5,977 nucleotides of DNA. It comes from Lentisphaerota bacterium (lineage in GTDB: Bacteria; Verrucomicrobiota; Kiritimatiellia; RFP12; UBA3636). The stretch lies in contig JAAZAI010000231.1 of the NCBI GenBank assembly GCA_012514445.1, positions 1 to 5,977 of the forward strand. Reading direction: 5' to 3'. Position numbers and translations under genes: made by a program. Each line of letters begins with the position of its first letter. The stretch's first letter is position 1. Positions 1 through 5,977 of this stretch are shown here, one piece after another. The notes beneath the pieces were generated by a model. It worked only from the letters and a program-made list of their open reading frames with translations. It ran no database searches and had not been told where the DNA came from.

Positions 1-1478
1 CGAGCTTCGGGATGTGCGGCGAGCACCACGGTGTCGCCGGCGCCCGACGTCATCTCGACGAGGTGCAGCCGGATCAGATGGTTGCGATCGGGAGTCGTGT
101 TCATCGCCGTCTTCAGCAGATGCCCCGGCTCGAACACGCCGAGGAGGTAGCCCCGCACGCCTGAAGCCCGCGTAGGCGAGGGCACCGTCAGATAGACCAG
201 CTTGTGCGGCCCGATGTCCGTGCCGGGAACGGCGGGCAGCAGGGGCGTCGCCGTGGCGTATCCGCTGCGGAAAACGCGGTCGAGTCCGGCGCCGAAGTTC
301 AGCAGAGGCGAGACGTCGAGGCCCGGCGTCGAGGAGCCGAACGCGCGCAAGCCCATTTCGGGCCGCATGAGCATCACGGGGTAGTGGTTGGGGTTCTCTG
401 ACTCCTCGATTGACGGAGATTCCGGGTGGTGGCGGATCGCAAAGGCGCTTCCGATCCGCTGGGACTCCGCCGCCTCGAAAGCGGGGCGCTCGTCTTCGGT
501 CACTTCGGGCGCCCAGCCCCAGAAGCGGATCTCCGGCACGCTTCCAAACTGGTCGACGAGCAGGCCGAACGTGGCCGGATCGAAATCGCCCATCCCCTGG
601 ACCACTCGGCGAAGAGATTCGAACTCGCGGCCCCGGACCGTCTGGATCGCGTTCATCACGGTCCGGGACTTCTGACTCGCCAGCGCCGAGAACTCGGACT
701 TGAGCCGCGAGTTTTCTATCGTTCGGTTCGAAACGAAGAGCGTCGTCGAAATGACCAGCCCCAGAACCGCCACGGCGGCGGGATCCAGCCAGGCCAGACG
801 CAATCCTCTGCGCTTGCGCAGCTTCGAAAGGCCGCGCCAGACCAGCAGGATCAGCATGATCGACGCGAAAAAGGCGACGGGGACGACGCCGCCCCGGACG
901 AGATGGGCGCGCATCGAGGACACGGAGATGTCGACGCCCAGCACGGCCAGCACCTCGCCCGTGCTCGGATCGAGGATCGGATCGGCCGCCGTGATCCACT
1001 CGCCGAAGACATCGCGATACGGGCCATGGACCACCGCCCTCCCCGACTCGAAGATCGCGGCAATCTCCGGTGGACAGTCGGCGTAGACCTCTCCGTGCTC
1101 CGCCATTTCGAACTCGCGGTTGAGATCGATGTCGTCGAGAAAATAGACGCTTCCGTCGGGACGCTTCTTGAGCAGATAGCAGGCCTCCCAATGGGGATGG
1201 ATGCGCGCGACCGATTGCAAATGCGTGCGGATCTGCGCATATTCAGGCGTTTCGGCCTCCGCCTCCGTTCCATCCAGCGCGCGGAAGAGCGTCTTCCGGA
1301 GCGAAAACGTCGTCCGGGAGGCCTCGTCGGCCAGTTCCGCCCGACGAGCGAAGTAGGCGCTGCGAAGCATCCAGCTCAGGTCGAAGACACTGAAGGCGAG
1401 CGCCAGGACCAGCGCGACGCACCAGATCCGTTCAAAAGGCTCGCGACCGCAGAAGCGACGCCCTCCCTGCCATTTCAT
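1..1478 (-). CDS. Membrane-bound sensor protein with Cache-like and CHASE-like domains (N-terminal part, output domain beyond the window)
   Basis: I translated this frame by hand: it is open for 492 codons from the ATG at 1478 to the left edge, so the gene is partial at its 3' end. A positively charged N-terminus precedes TM1 (about residues 18-38). Residues 45-190 look like a single Cache domain, with the typical run GPYRDVFGEWITAADPILD at 152-170 followed by GEVLAVLGVDIS. TM2 (about 197-215) and TM3 (about 232-250) are joined by a short basic loop (RKRRGLR, 221-227), which should be cytoplasmic. Residues 258-480 then resemble a CHASE domain: FWGWAPEV at 319-326, NHYPVMLMRP at 364-373 and a PGLD element at 385-388. 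Both sensing domains should face the periplasm. Proteins of this kind usually end in a histidine kinase, diguanylate cyclase or phosphodiesterase module after a further TM; none of that is visible, so the output is unknown. The start overlaps the murI stop (ATGA) and has a strong ribosome site. Confident on sensor type; moderate on exact domain families. Confidence 0.85.
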   Translation of the reverse strand, partial: MKWQGGRRFCGREPFERIWCVALVLALAFSVFDLSWMLRSAYFARRAELADEASRTTFSLRKTLFRALDGTEAEAETPEYAQIRTHLQSVARIHPHWEACYLLKKRPDGSVYFLDDIDLNREFEMAEHGEVYADCPPEIAAIFESGRAVVHGPYRDVFGEWITAADPILDPSTGEVLAVLGVDISVSSMRAHLVRGGVVPVAFFASIMLILLVWRGLSKLRKRRGLRLAWLDPAAVAVLGLVISTTLFVSNRTIENSRLKSEFSALASQKSRTVMNAIQTVRGREFESLRRVVQGMGDFDPATFGLLVDQFGSVPEIRFWGWAPEVTEDERPAFEAAESQRIGSAFAIRHHPESPSIEESENPNHYPVMLMRPEMGLRAFGSSTPGLDVSPLLNFGAGLDRVFRSGYATATPLLPAVPGTDIGPHKLVYLTVPSPTRASGVRGYLLGVFEPGHLLKTAMNTTPDRNHLIRLHLVEMTSGAGDTVVLAAHPEA

Positions 1479-2203
1479 GGACGGCCTCCTCCCGCCGCCA
1501 GAGCCTGATCCAGCAGCTCCGCGGCGCGCAACGCCACGGGAAGCGAAGGATCCACGATGACGATGTCGGGGCCCGCGACCTTCCGGATCACGGTCTTCAA
1601 AAAAGGATAGTGCGTGCAGCCCAGCACGAGATGGTCCGCGCCCGCGTCGAGCAGCGGCTGGATCGCCTCCCTGACGACGGCTTCGGTCTGCGTGGAGTCG
1701 ACGTCTCCGGATTCGACCCGCTCGACAAAACCTCGCCCGACGGCCGTGACGATCCGCGCGCGGTCCGCGAACCGAGCGGAGGTCTCCTTGAACAGCCGTC
1801 CGTGGAACGTGCCCTCCGTGGCCAGGATGCCGACCACGCCGCTCTTCGAGTGCATCGCGGCCGGCTTGACCGCCGGCTCCATCCCCACGAACGGGACGTC
1901 GAACGCGGTGCGCAGCGAATCGATCGCCAGGGCCGTCGCCGTGTTGCACGCCACGACGACGACCTGGCAGCCTCGGGAGACGAGCATCCGCGTCAGGTCG
2001 TGCGCCCGCTCGCGGACCAACGACTCCGGCTTGCCGCCGTAGGGGCAGTGCTCCCAGTCCGCGATGTAGTAGACCGCCGCTTCGGGGCGAAGCCGTCTGA
2101 ATTCCCGGACGACCGAGACCCCGCCGATTCCCGAGTCGAAAAAGCCTATCGTCCCTCGGACCTGGCTTTCATCGGCGTACTTGTTGCGGACCTCACGCTC
2201 CAT
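1475..2203 (-). CDS. murI: Glutamate racemase
   Basis: MurI interconverts L- and D-glutamate in the cytoplasm and so supplies the D-Glu of the peptidoglycan stem peptide. The 242-residue product carries the family signatures in order: IGFFDSGIGG at 19-28 (with the conserved Asp23 and Ser24), a CPYGGKP element at 53-59, VACNTATA at 84-91 with the first catalytic cysteine Cys86, VGMEPAVKPA at 106-115, and LGCTHYPFL at 194-202 with the second catalytic cysteine Cys196 and adjacent His198. All key residues are present, so the enzyme should be active. It is shorter than most family members (roughly 260-290 residues): it stops soon after the DPSLPVALRAAELL segment, where many homologues carry a further short tail. 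The ATG at 2203 is preceded by GGAGAG with a 4-base spacer. It lies 38 bases after the TPR gene stop and overlaps the sensor gene by 4 bases, so it is probably co-transcribed with both. It is not in a cell-wall gene cluster in this window. Confidence 0.96.
   Translation of the reverse strand: MEREVRNKYADESQVRGTIGFFDSGIGGVSVVREFRRLRPEAAVYYIADWEHCPYGGKPESLVRERAHDLTRMLVSRGCQVVVVACNTATALAIDSLRTAFDVPFVGMEPAVKPAAMHSKSGVVGILATEGTFHGRLFKETSARFADRARIVTAVGRGFVERVESGDVDSTQTEAVVREAIQPLLDAGADHLVLGCTHYPFLKTVIRKVAGPDIVIVDPSLPVALRAAELLDQALAAGGGRP
1485..1493 (-). promoter_or_regulatory. Ribosome binding site of the sensor gene, inside the murI 3' end
   Basis: The minus strand reads GGGAGGAGG here, followed by six bases and the ATG at 1478. 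It is nearly a full anti-Shine-Dalgarno match and lies wholly within the last codons of murI. It fixes the sensor start at 1478 and fits re-initiation by ribosomes finishing murI, whose TGA (1477-1475) shares bases with that ATG. A second ATG at 1473 is out of frame. Confidence 0.8.
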
Positions 2204-2207
2204 CGAT

Positions 2208-2213
2208 CTCTCC
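2208..2213 (-). promoter_or_regulatory. Ribosome binding site of murI
   Basis: The minus strand reads GGAGAG, then ATCG, then the ATG at 2203. The spacing is short but workable and supports this start. The 38-base gap between the TPR stop and this ATG shows no promoter or terminator, which favours read-through from the upstream gene. Confidence 0.6.
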
Positions 2214-2241
2214 GTCCGGCTGATCGGGCGCCGGATCGCCT

Positions 2242-5200
2242 TTATTTCGTATGACGATCGAGAAGGGCTTGTGAGAGCTCTTCGTATTGTGCGAGGTCGT
2301 CGCCCATGAAGACGTCGGCGCCGGCGGCGAGCTTGCGGATGATCTCGCGGCTCTTGTCCAGCTCGCCGCGCCGGAAGTGGATCTGGGCCACGTGGAGATG
2401 GACGCGCAGATCCTTGTCGTTGAGCTTCAGCGCGGTCTCGAAAGCCTCGCTGGCGCCGTCCACGTCGCCTCGCGCCAGGAGGATTTCGCCCAACGTGTCC
2501 CAGGCGGCATAGATCTGATCGTCCGTCTTGAAGGACTTGCGGATGAGGCTCTCGGCCTCGTCCAGCTTCTTGAGCTTCAGCTTGGCGACGGCGAGGTCGT
2601 TGAGCACGAGGATCGAGTCCGGGGAGACCTCGAGGGCGCGCGCCAGATAATCTTCGGCGGAGGGGTATTCCTCGCGCTCGAGGGCCAGCGAGCCGAGGAT
2701 GTAGTTGGCGAAGCCGTGGCGCGGGTCGCGGTGGAGGATTTCGCGGGAGGTCTTCAGCGCCGCTTCCTTGTCGACGAGGGCGTGGTCGGCCGTGAGGATG
2801 CTGTCGAGCAGCGGCACGATGTTCGGATTCGGGGCGCGCTTGAGTGCCGCCTTGAAGTTCTCCCGCGCCTCGGCGTAGTTGCGGGTGATCAGGTGCATGC
2901 GGCCCTTCACGAAGAGCGTGCGGAAATCCTCCTTGCCGGAGACGCGCTCAAGTTCGGCCACGGCCTTCTGCAGACTCTTGAGCGCGGATTCGGTCGCCTC
3001 GGGCGTCTTCGCGTCCAGATAGAGCTGCGAGGCGATCGCGCTCATCACGACGTGCGCCTCGGCGTTGTTCGGGTCGATCTCGACGAGCTCCTGGGCGATG
3101 ATGCGCGCGCGGTCGACTTCGCCGACGGCCAGCTCGAGGCCCACCGTCTCGTAGAGCAGGCGCTGCCGGGGCACGCCGGCCGCCTTGGCCTTGGCCAGAT
3201 AGTCCTGGGCCTTCGCCGCGTCTCCGTTCATCACGTTGATCCGGACGAGACCGATCAGCGCGAGGTGGTCGCCGGGATCCTCGGCCAGGATCTCCTGGTA
3301 GACGCGCTCGCTCGATACGCGGTCGTTGCTCTGCATGTACACGTCGGCCATGACGGAGCGCAGCTTCCCGCGGTTTTCCGGCTGGAGGTCCTTGAGGGCG
3401 CGGGTGAGCGACTTCAAGGCCAGATTCTTCTGGCCGGACATCGCCCAGGACCACCCGAGCTTCGCGAATGCCTCGGGGGAGCTGACGTAGCCAAACGTGC
3501 GCGAAAGCGACCAGATCTCCAGCGGAGTCGTGAGCTTGCGCTGGAACGCCTCGAGGTCGGCCATCGCCTTGTCCTTGAGCTCGGGGTGCATCCCGCCCTG
3601 GACCATCGTGGCGAAGTTGAGCAGCGCGCTGACATTGTCCGGATCGAAGTCGTGGACGCGGCTGTAGATCGTGAAGGCGTCCTCCTTGCGCTCGAGCGTC
3701 TCGAGCAGGAAGCCGAGGTTGTTCCCCACGAAGCTCACCTGGCCTTTGACGAGCTGCCGGTAGAAGCGGTTGCGCTGGGAGTCCTTCTCGCCGACGCGCT
3801 CCAAAGCGGGCGCGAACGCCTCCATCATCGACAGGAAGGATCCGACCAGATCGCGCTTGGCGACTTCCTGCATCTGCGCCGGGTCTGCTCCGAAGAAGGC
3901 GAGCCCGTTGGGATACACCTCGTAGTCGCCGAAGTTCCACAGGTCGGGATAGAGACAGAGCCCGAGCTGGGACGCCACGTCCTTCTCGCTCGTGATCCAC
4001 TCCTGCACGAGCGGGAAGAGGCCGACGTCCGCCGAGTTGCGCAGGCGCACGCTCTCGAGCTTCGCCTTGATGCGCTTCTGCGCGAGGCGGCTGTTCGCCT
4101 GCGAGAGGTTGAGCATGTTGACCGGAACGCCCAGCTCGCGCGCCCGGACCAGCACCATGTCGTCGAGAACGCCGTTGGTCAGCAGCCAGGTGCGCCCCTC
4201 CAGGTTGTTCAGCAGATGGTCCGCGTACATCCAGACGAACTGCATGCGCTTGTGGTCGGCGTCCCGGCGGCTGCCGACGAACGCGTAGACGGAGAGCGCC
4301 GTCGCCAGCAGCACCGCGCCGTATCGAATCGCCTGCGGCAGCCGGTTCTGCCTGTCGTCGACCTCCCGCGGAAAAAGCAGCAGCGTCTGCGCGTAGAGAT
4401 AGGCCATGAGGTAGCCGAACGTCAGCGCCATCATCGCGTAGGGCACGATCTGCAGGGAGTCCTTGCGATAGATCTGCCAGGGGGACACCCGCGTGTCGAG
4501 AATCACCAGCACCGTCACGACCAGGACGACGACGTGCAGCGCGTAGAAGCTCCAGTCGCGCTCGCCGTTGAGCGCCCGCCGGCCCGTCAGCAGGATCGAA
4601 AGGCACGGCGCCACGGTCATGCCGAGGAGGATCATCCACCCGACGCGCGGCAGGCTCCCGAAGATGCCGTTGAGAATCTCGCGGCCCAGACGCTTGACGA
4701 TGCCGAAGTAGCCGTCGATCCCGGCCAGGGCGTAGCCCTCGCTCCCGTGGAACTCCCAGGCGTTGACCAGCAGCAGCGCGCCGCCCAGCAGCGTCAGCAG
4801 GACCATGCGTCCGAAGACGCGCCCCGACAGGCGGTCGGCGCTCCACAAGTTGAACAAGACGAAAAGGTAGAGGAGCGGCGCGAACGCCACGAAACAGGAG
4901 GTCTGGGCCATCCCGGCGCCATGAACGACGCAGAAGGCCCAGAGATAGCGCATCTTCATCGTGCCGACGAAGCGCAGCGACAGGAAGATCGACGCCAGCA
5001 GCCACAGCAGATAGAAGGAATGGATGTACGGTTGCGTGGCCGCCACCCAGTAGGGCGCGCAGAAAGCGAGCGTCACGGCCGCGAAAACGCCGGCGATCGC
5101 GCTCATCGCCTCCGCGTCCTTGCGCGCCTGCACGCCCAAAGCGGACTTCAGGTGGTCGCCATCCAGCATCAGCCCCACGAGCGCTGCCGCCACGAGATAC

Positions 5201-5532
5201 ATCAGGCCCACGCCCAACGCGCTGACCACCGCGCAGAACGCGTTGACGACCAGCGAGAAGCTCGAACCGCCCGCAACGACCGCCAACCCGACCAGCTTGC
5301 GCCACACCACATGCCGGACGACCAGGTTCGCCTCCGCGCCCGACAGGCCCAGCAGCGTCTGCGCGGGTTCGCCCGGCAGGACGCCCCCGGCCAGCGTCGT
5401 CAGATAGACGATCAGGGCGACGACCGCGACGGCCAAGGCGACCAGATAGTGGAATCCTCCGAAAGCGACTGCCTTCGACGCCTGCACTCTGGAAGCGTGG
5501 GTTGTACCGGCTGCAGCTTGCTGACTGCCCAT
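2242..5532 (-). CDS. Polytopic membrane protein with DUF2723-like (GT-C, TMEM260-type) N-terminal region and C-terminal TPR repeats
   Basis: The product has 1096 residues counted from the ATG at 5532. Its N-terminal 420 residues hold about ten hydrophobic segments (roughly 27-47, 73-121 as two, 143-160, 168-188, 195-228 as one or two, 242-258, 296-316, 328-345, 362-386, 401-419). The segment after TM1 reads TLAGGVLPGEPAQ, and a later stretch reads SSFSLVVNAFCAVVSALGVG (residues 90-109). Both match the pattern of DUF2723 proteins, a GT-C-fold group that includes eukaryotic TMEM260, a protein O-mannosyltransferase. Glu55 sits where the family has an acidic residue in the first loop. Residues about 423-600 form a soluble region starting near TWLLTNGVLDD that I cannot assign. 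Residues about 604-1070 contain many TPR-like helix pairs, for example FANYILGSLALEREEYPSAE and AWDTLGEILLARGDVDGASE. Plausible roles are an envelope glycosyltransferase with a protein-binding TPR tail or a membrane-anchored TPR scaffold; activity and glycan are unknown. It is the first gene of a likely three-gene operon with its own promoter. Confidence 0.88.
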   Translation of the reverse strand: MGSQQAAAGTTHASRVQASKAVAFGGFHYLVALAVAVVALIVYLTTLAGGVLPGEPAQTLLGLSGAEANLVVRHVVWRKLVGLAVVAGGSSFSLVVNAFCAVVSALGVGLMYLVAAALVGLMLDGDHLKSALGVQARKDAEAMSAIAGVFAAVTLAFCAPYWVAATQPYIHSFYLLWLLASIFLSLRFVGTMKMRYLWAFCVVHGAGMAQTSCFVAFAPLLYLFVLFNLWSADRLSGRVFGRMVLLTLLGGALLLVNAWEFHGSEGYALAGIDGYFGIVKRLGREILNGIFGSLPRVGWMILLGMTVAPCLSILLTGRRALNGERDWSFYALHVVVLVVTVLVILDTRVSPWQIYRKDSLQIVPYAMMALTFGYLMAYLYAQTLLLFPREVDDRQNRLPQAIRYGAVLLATALSVYAFVGSRRDADHKRMQFVWMYADHLLNNLEGRTWLLTNGVLDDMVLVRARELGVPVNMLNLSQANSRLAQKRIKAKLESVRLRNSADVGLFPLVQEWITSEKDVASQLGLCLYPDLWNFGDYEVYPNGLAFFGADPAQMQEVAKRDLVGSFLSMMEAFAPALERVGEKDSQRNRFYRQLVKGQVSFVGNNLGFLLETLERKEDAFTIYSRVHDFDPDNVSALLNFATMVQGGMHPELKDKAMADLEAFQRKLTTPLEIWSLSRTFGYVSSPEAFAKLGWSWAMSGQKNLALKSLTRALKDLQPENRGKLRSVMADVYMQSNDRVSSERVYQEILAEDPGDHLALIGLVRINVMNGDAAKAQDYLAKAKAAGVPRQRLLYETVGLELAVGEVDRARIIAQELVEIDPNNAEAHVVMSAIASQLYLDAKTPEATESALKSLQKAVAELERVSGKEDFRTLFVKGRMHLITRNYAEARENFKAALKRAPNPNIVPLLDSILTADHALVDKEAALKTSREILHRDPRHGFANYILGSLALEREEYPSAEDYLARALEVSPDSILVLNDLAVAKLKLKKLDEAESLIRKSFKTDDQIYAAWDTLGEILLARGDVDGASEAFETALKLNDKDLRVHLHVAQIHFRRGELDKSREIIRKLAAGADVFMGDDLAQYEELSQALLDRHTK

Positions 5533-5540
5533 TTTCAAAA

Positions 5541-5546
5541 TCTCCT
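5541..5546 (-). promoter_or_regulatory. Ribosome binding site that decides the start of the DUF2723/TPR gene
   Basis: The minus strand reads AGGAGA, eight bases before the ATG at 5532. An in-frame TTG at 5538 would extend the protein by two residues but lies only two bases from this site, too close for initiation, so ATG 5532 is the better start. Confidence 0.8.
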
Positions 5547-5566
5547 AGTTAATCGATAACACGTTT

Positions 5567-5595
5567 ATTCTACCAAGAGCCACGGGTGAAGTAAA
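5567..5595 (-). promoter_or_regulatory. Sigma70-type promoter with extended -10 for the TPR-murI-sensor operon
   Basis: On the minus strand a -35-like TTTACT (5595-5590) is followed by a 17-base spacer and a -10 TAGAAT (5572-5567; five of six matches to TATAAT). The spacer ends in TGG directly before the -10, which gives a TGn extended -10. Transcription should begin near 5559-5562, leaving a leader of about 30 bases. This stretch is clearly more AT-rich than the coding DNA around it. No comparable site was seen before murI or the sensor gene. Sequence inference only. Confidence 0.65.
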
Positions 5596-5602
5596 GGACA
5601 AC

Positions 5603-5630
5603 GAAACCAAGCCAAAAATGGCTCAGTTTC
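5603..5630 (-). terminator. 12-bp hairpin downstream of the CBM9-like gene, probable terminator or 3'-end structure
   Basis: Arms GAAAC and AGCCA (5603-5607, 5610-5614) face TGGCT and GTTTC (5619-5623, 5626-5630) around a 4-base loop. The two intervening positions on each side are C/A mismatches when read as plus-strand RNA, but G-U wobbles when read as minus-strand RNA, giving an unbroken 12-bp stem with a UUUU loop. It lies upstream of the operon promoter and 37 bases past the CBM9-like stop, so it would act on that transcript. The following bases (GTTGTCCTTT) are only moderately U-rich, so it may be a weak terminator or an RNA-stabilising hairpin. Confidence 0.5.
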
Positions 5631-5633
5631 CTA

Positions 5634-5658
5634 GGTTGCGGGGTTCTGACCCCTGACC
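5634..5658 (-). repeat. GC-rich imperfect inverted repeat built on GGGGTCAG, just after the CBM9-like gene
   Basis: A perfect 5-bp core (GGGGT at 5640-5644, ACCCC at 5649-5653, 4-base loop) is extended by GGT (5634-5636) against ACC (5656-5658) across a small asymmetric internal loop. On the minus strand it contains the tandem GGTCAGGGGTCAG. It starts eight bases past the stop codon at 5667. It could be the first part of a terminator or a REP-like palindrome; one copy in a 6-kb window cannot decide. Confidence 0.45.
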
Positions 5659-5666
5659 GTCCGATC

Positions 5667-5977
5667 CTATTCCGTGAGCGTCAGCACGCCGAAGCCGGCG
5701 GGGCTCCAGGCGGGGCGCAGACCGCCCCCCCACGTCATCACGGCCGGGGCCCCGGCGCCGTCGGCGTCGAAGAGCTGCAACGAAAGACCGGCCTTGACGC
5801 CGAGGGCCGGGGTCAGACCGCCCGTCTCCGCCCAGGGGATGCGCAGCTCGTACGTGGTGGTGTCGCCCGCGCGCAGGATCGCCACTTCATAGACCGACGA
5901 GTCCTTCGCGAGCTGGCCGGAGGCGAGGCCGCCGCTACGGCCCGGCGGACGGTAGAGCGTGTGACGGCCGCTGCCGC
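5667..5977 (-). CDS. C-terminal part of a protein ending in a CBM9-like carbohydrate-binding domain
   Basis: The frame is open from the right edge to a TAG at 5667 and gives 102 residues; the start lies outside the window. A GTG inside the frame (5885) is not a credible start because the reading continues upstream without a stop. The visible part shows VYEVAILRAG, then TTTYELRIPWAETGGLTP, an LQLFDADGAGAP segment, a TWGGGL turn and an ending FGVLTLTE. This order (IPW strand, acidic D-D-G loop, W-G-G-G-L turn, final FG-x-L-x-L strand) is typical of the CBM9-like, DOMON-related sugar-binding fold found at the ends of secreted or outer-membrane proteins. No membrane anchor or sorting tail follows. 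What the rest of the protein does, such as a glycoside hydrolase, cannot be seen. It is transcribed in the same direction as the operon but separated from it by two hairpins and a promoter. Confidence 0.75.
   Translation of the reverse strand, partial: GSGRHTLYRPPGRSGGLASGQLAKDSSVYEVAILRAGDTTTYELRIPWAETGGLTPALGVKAGLSLQLFDADGAGAPAVMTWGGGLRPAWSPAGFGVLTLTE

Noticed and set aside
851..1273. Minus-strand frame of 140 codons within the sensor gene
   Set aside because: It is out of frame with the sensor and is a run of Arg and Ser with no domain. The sensor frame is open through the same region without a break.
426..1508. Plus-strand frame of 360 codons opposite the sensor gene
   Set aside because: It is in register with the minus-strand sensor, whose product has consistent TM, Cache-like and CHASE-like features. 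The plus product is low-complexity and rich in Arg and Asp.
2204..2241. Possible separate promoter or terminator between the TPR gene and murI
   Set aside because: The 38 bases show only the murI ribosome site. I could find no -35/-10 pair or stable hairpin with a U-tract.
1610..2254. Plus-strand frame of 214 codons opposite murI
   Set aside because: murI is unmistakable in the opposite strand with both catalytic cysteines. The plus frame is its in-register shadow.
2948..5305. Second long minus-strand frame of 785 codons inside the TPR gene
   Set aside because: It is a frame-shifted reading of the real gene, very rich in Arg, Gly and Ala with no motifs, while the main frame has clear TM segments and TPRs. 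It is an effect of high GC content.
2287..5559. Open plus-strand frame of 1090 codons opposite the DUF2723/TPR gene
   Set aside because: It is exactly in register with the minus gene, and its composition is the mirror of that gene (rich in Arg, His, Gln, Glu and Val with no fold-like pattern). It exists because the real gene avoids TTA, CTA and TCA. It has no recognisable domain.
5674..5892. Plus-strand frame of 72 codons opposite the CBM9-like end
   Set aside because: It has no ribosome site or motif, and the minus strand carries a credible CBM9-like C-terminus.

Overview
The window reads as one strand of an ordinary high-GC bacterial chromosome. All four genes lie on the minus strand, so transcription runs from right to left. 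The right edge holds the 3' end of a gene for a protein ending in a CBM9-like sugar-binding domain. After a 133-base gap come three tightly packed genes: a large polytopic membrane protein with a DUF2723-like (GT-C fold) N-terminal half and a TPR-rich C-terminal half; glutamate racemase (murI); and the N-terminal 492 residues of a membrane sensor with a Cache-like and a CHASE-like sensing domain, cut off by the left edge before its output domain.

Organism: the GC-rich sequence, the near-total avoidance of TTA, CTA and TCA codons, the DUF2723 plus TPR architecture and the CBM9-like neighbour fit the PVC group (Kiritimatiellota, Verrucomicrobiota or Lentisphaerota). This is a judgement from protein style. 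There is no rRNA or other phylogenetic marker here, and deltaproteobacterial or planctomycete relatives cannot be excluded.

Layout, in the direction of transcription: the CBM9-like C-terminus ends at 5667. Then come two hairpins (5634-5658 and 5603-5630), a sigma70-type promoter with an extended -10 (5567-5595), and an AGGAGA ribosome site that selects the ATG at 5532 over an upstream in-frame TTG. The DUF2723/TPR gene ends at 2242. After 38 bases murI starts at 2203, and its TGA overlaps the sensor's ATG by 4 bases (1475-1478), which suggests translational coupling. The three genes therefore look like one operon driven from about position 5560.

How they may work together: MurI supplies D-glutamate for peptidoglycan. 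The DUF2723-like protein is plausibly an envelope glycosyltransferase or an envelope-associated TPR scaffold. The sensor detects an extracytoplasmic signal. A shared envelope theme is possible, but the sequence shows only the linkage. No mobile element, CRISPR array, tRNA or rRNA gene was seen, and no clear new defence or mobile system is visible.
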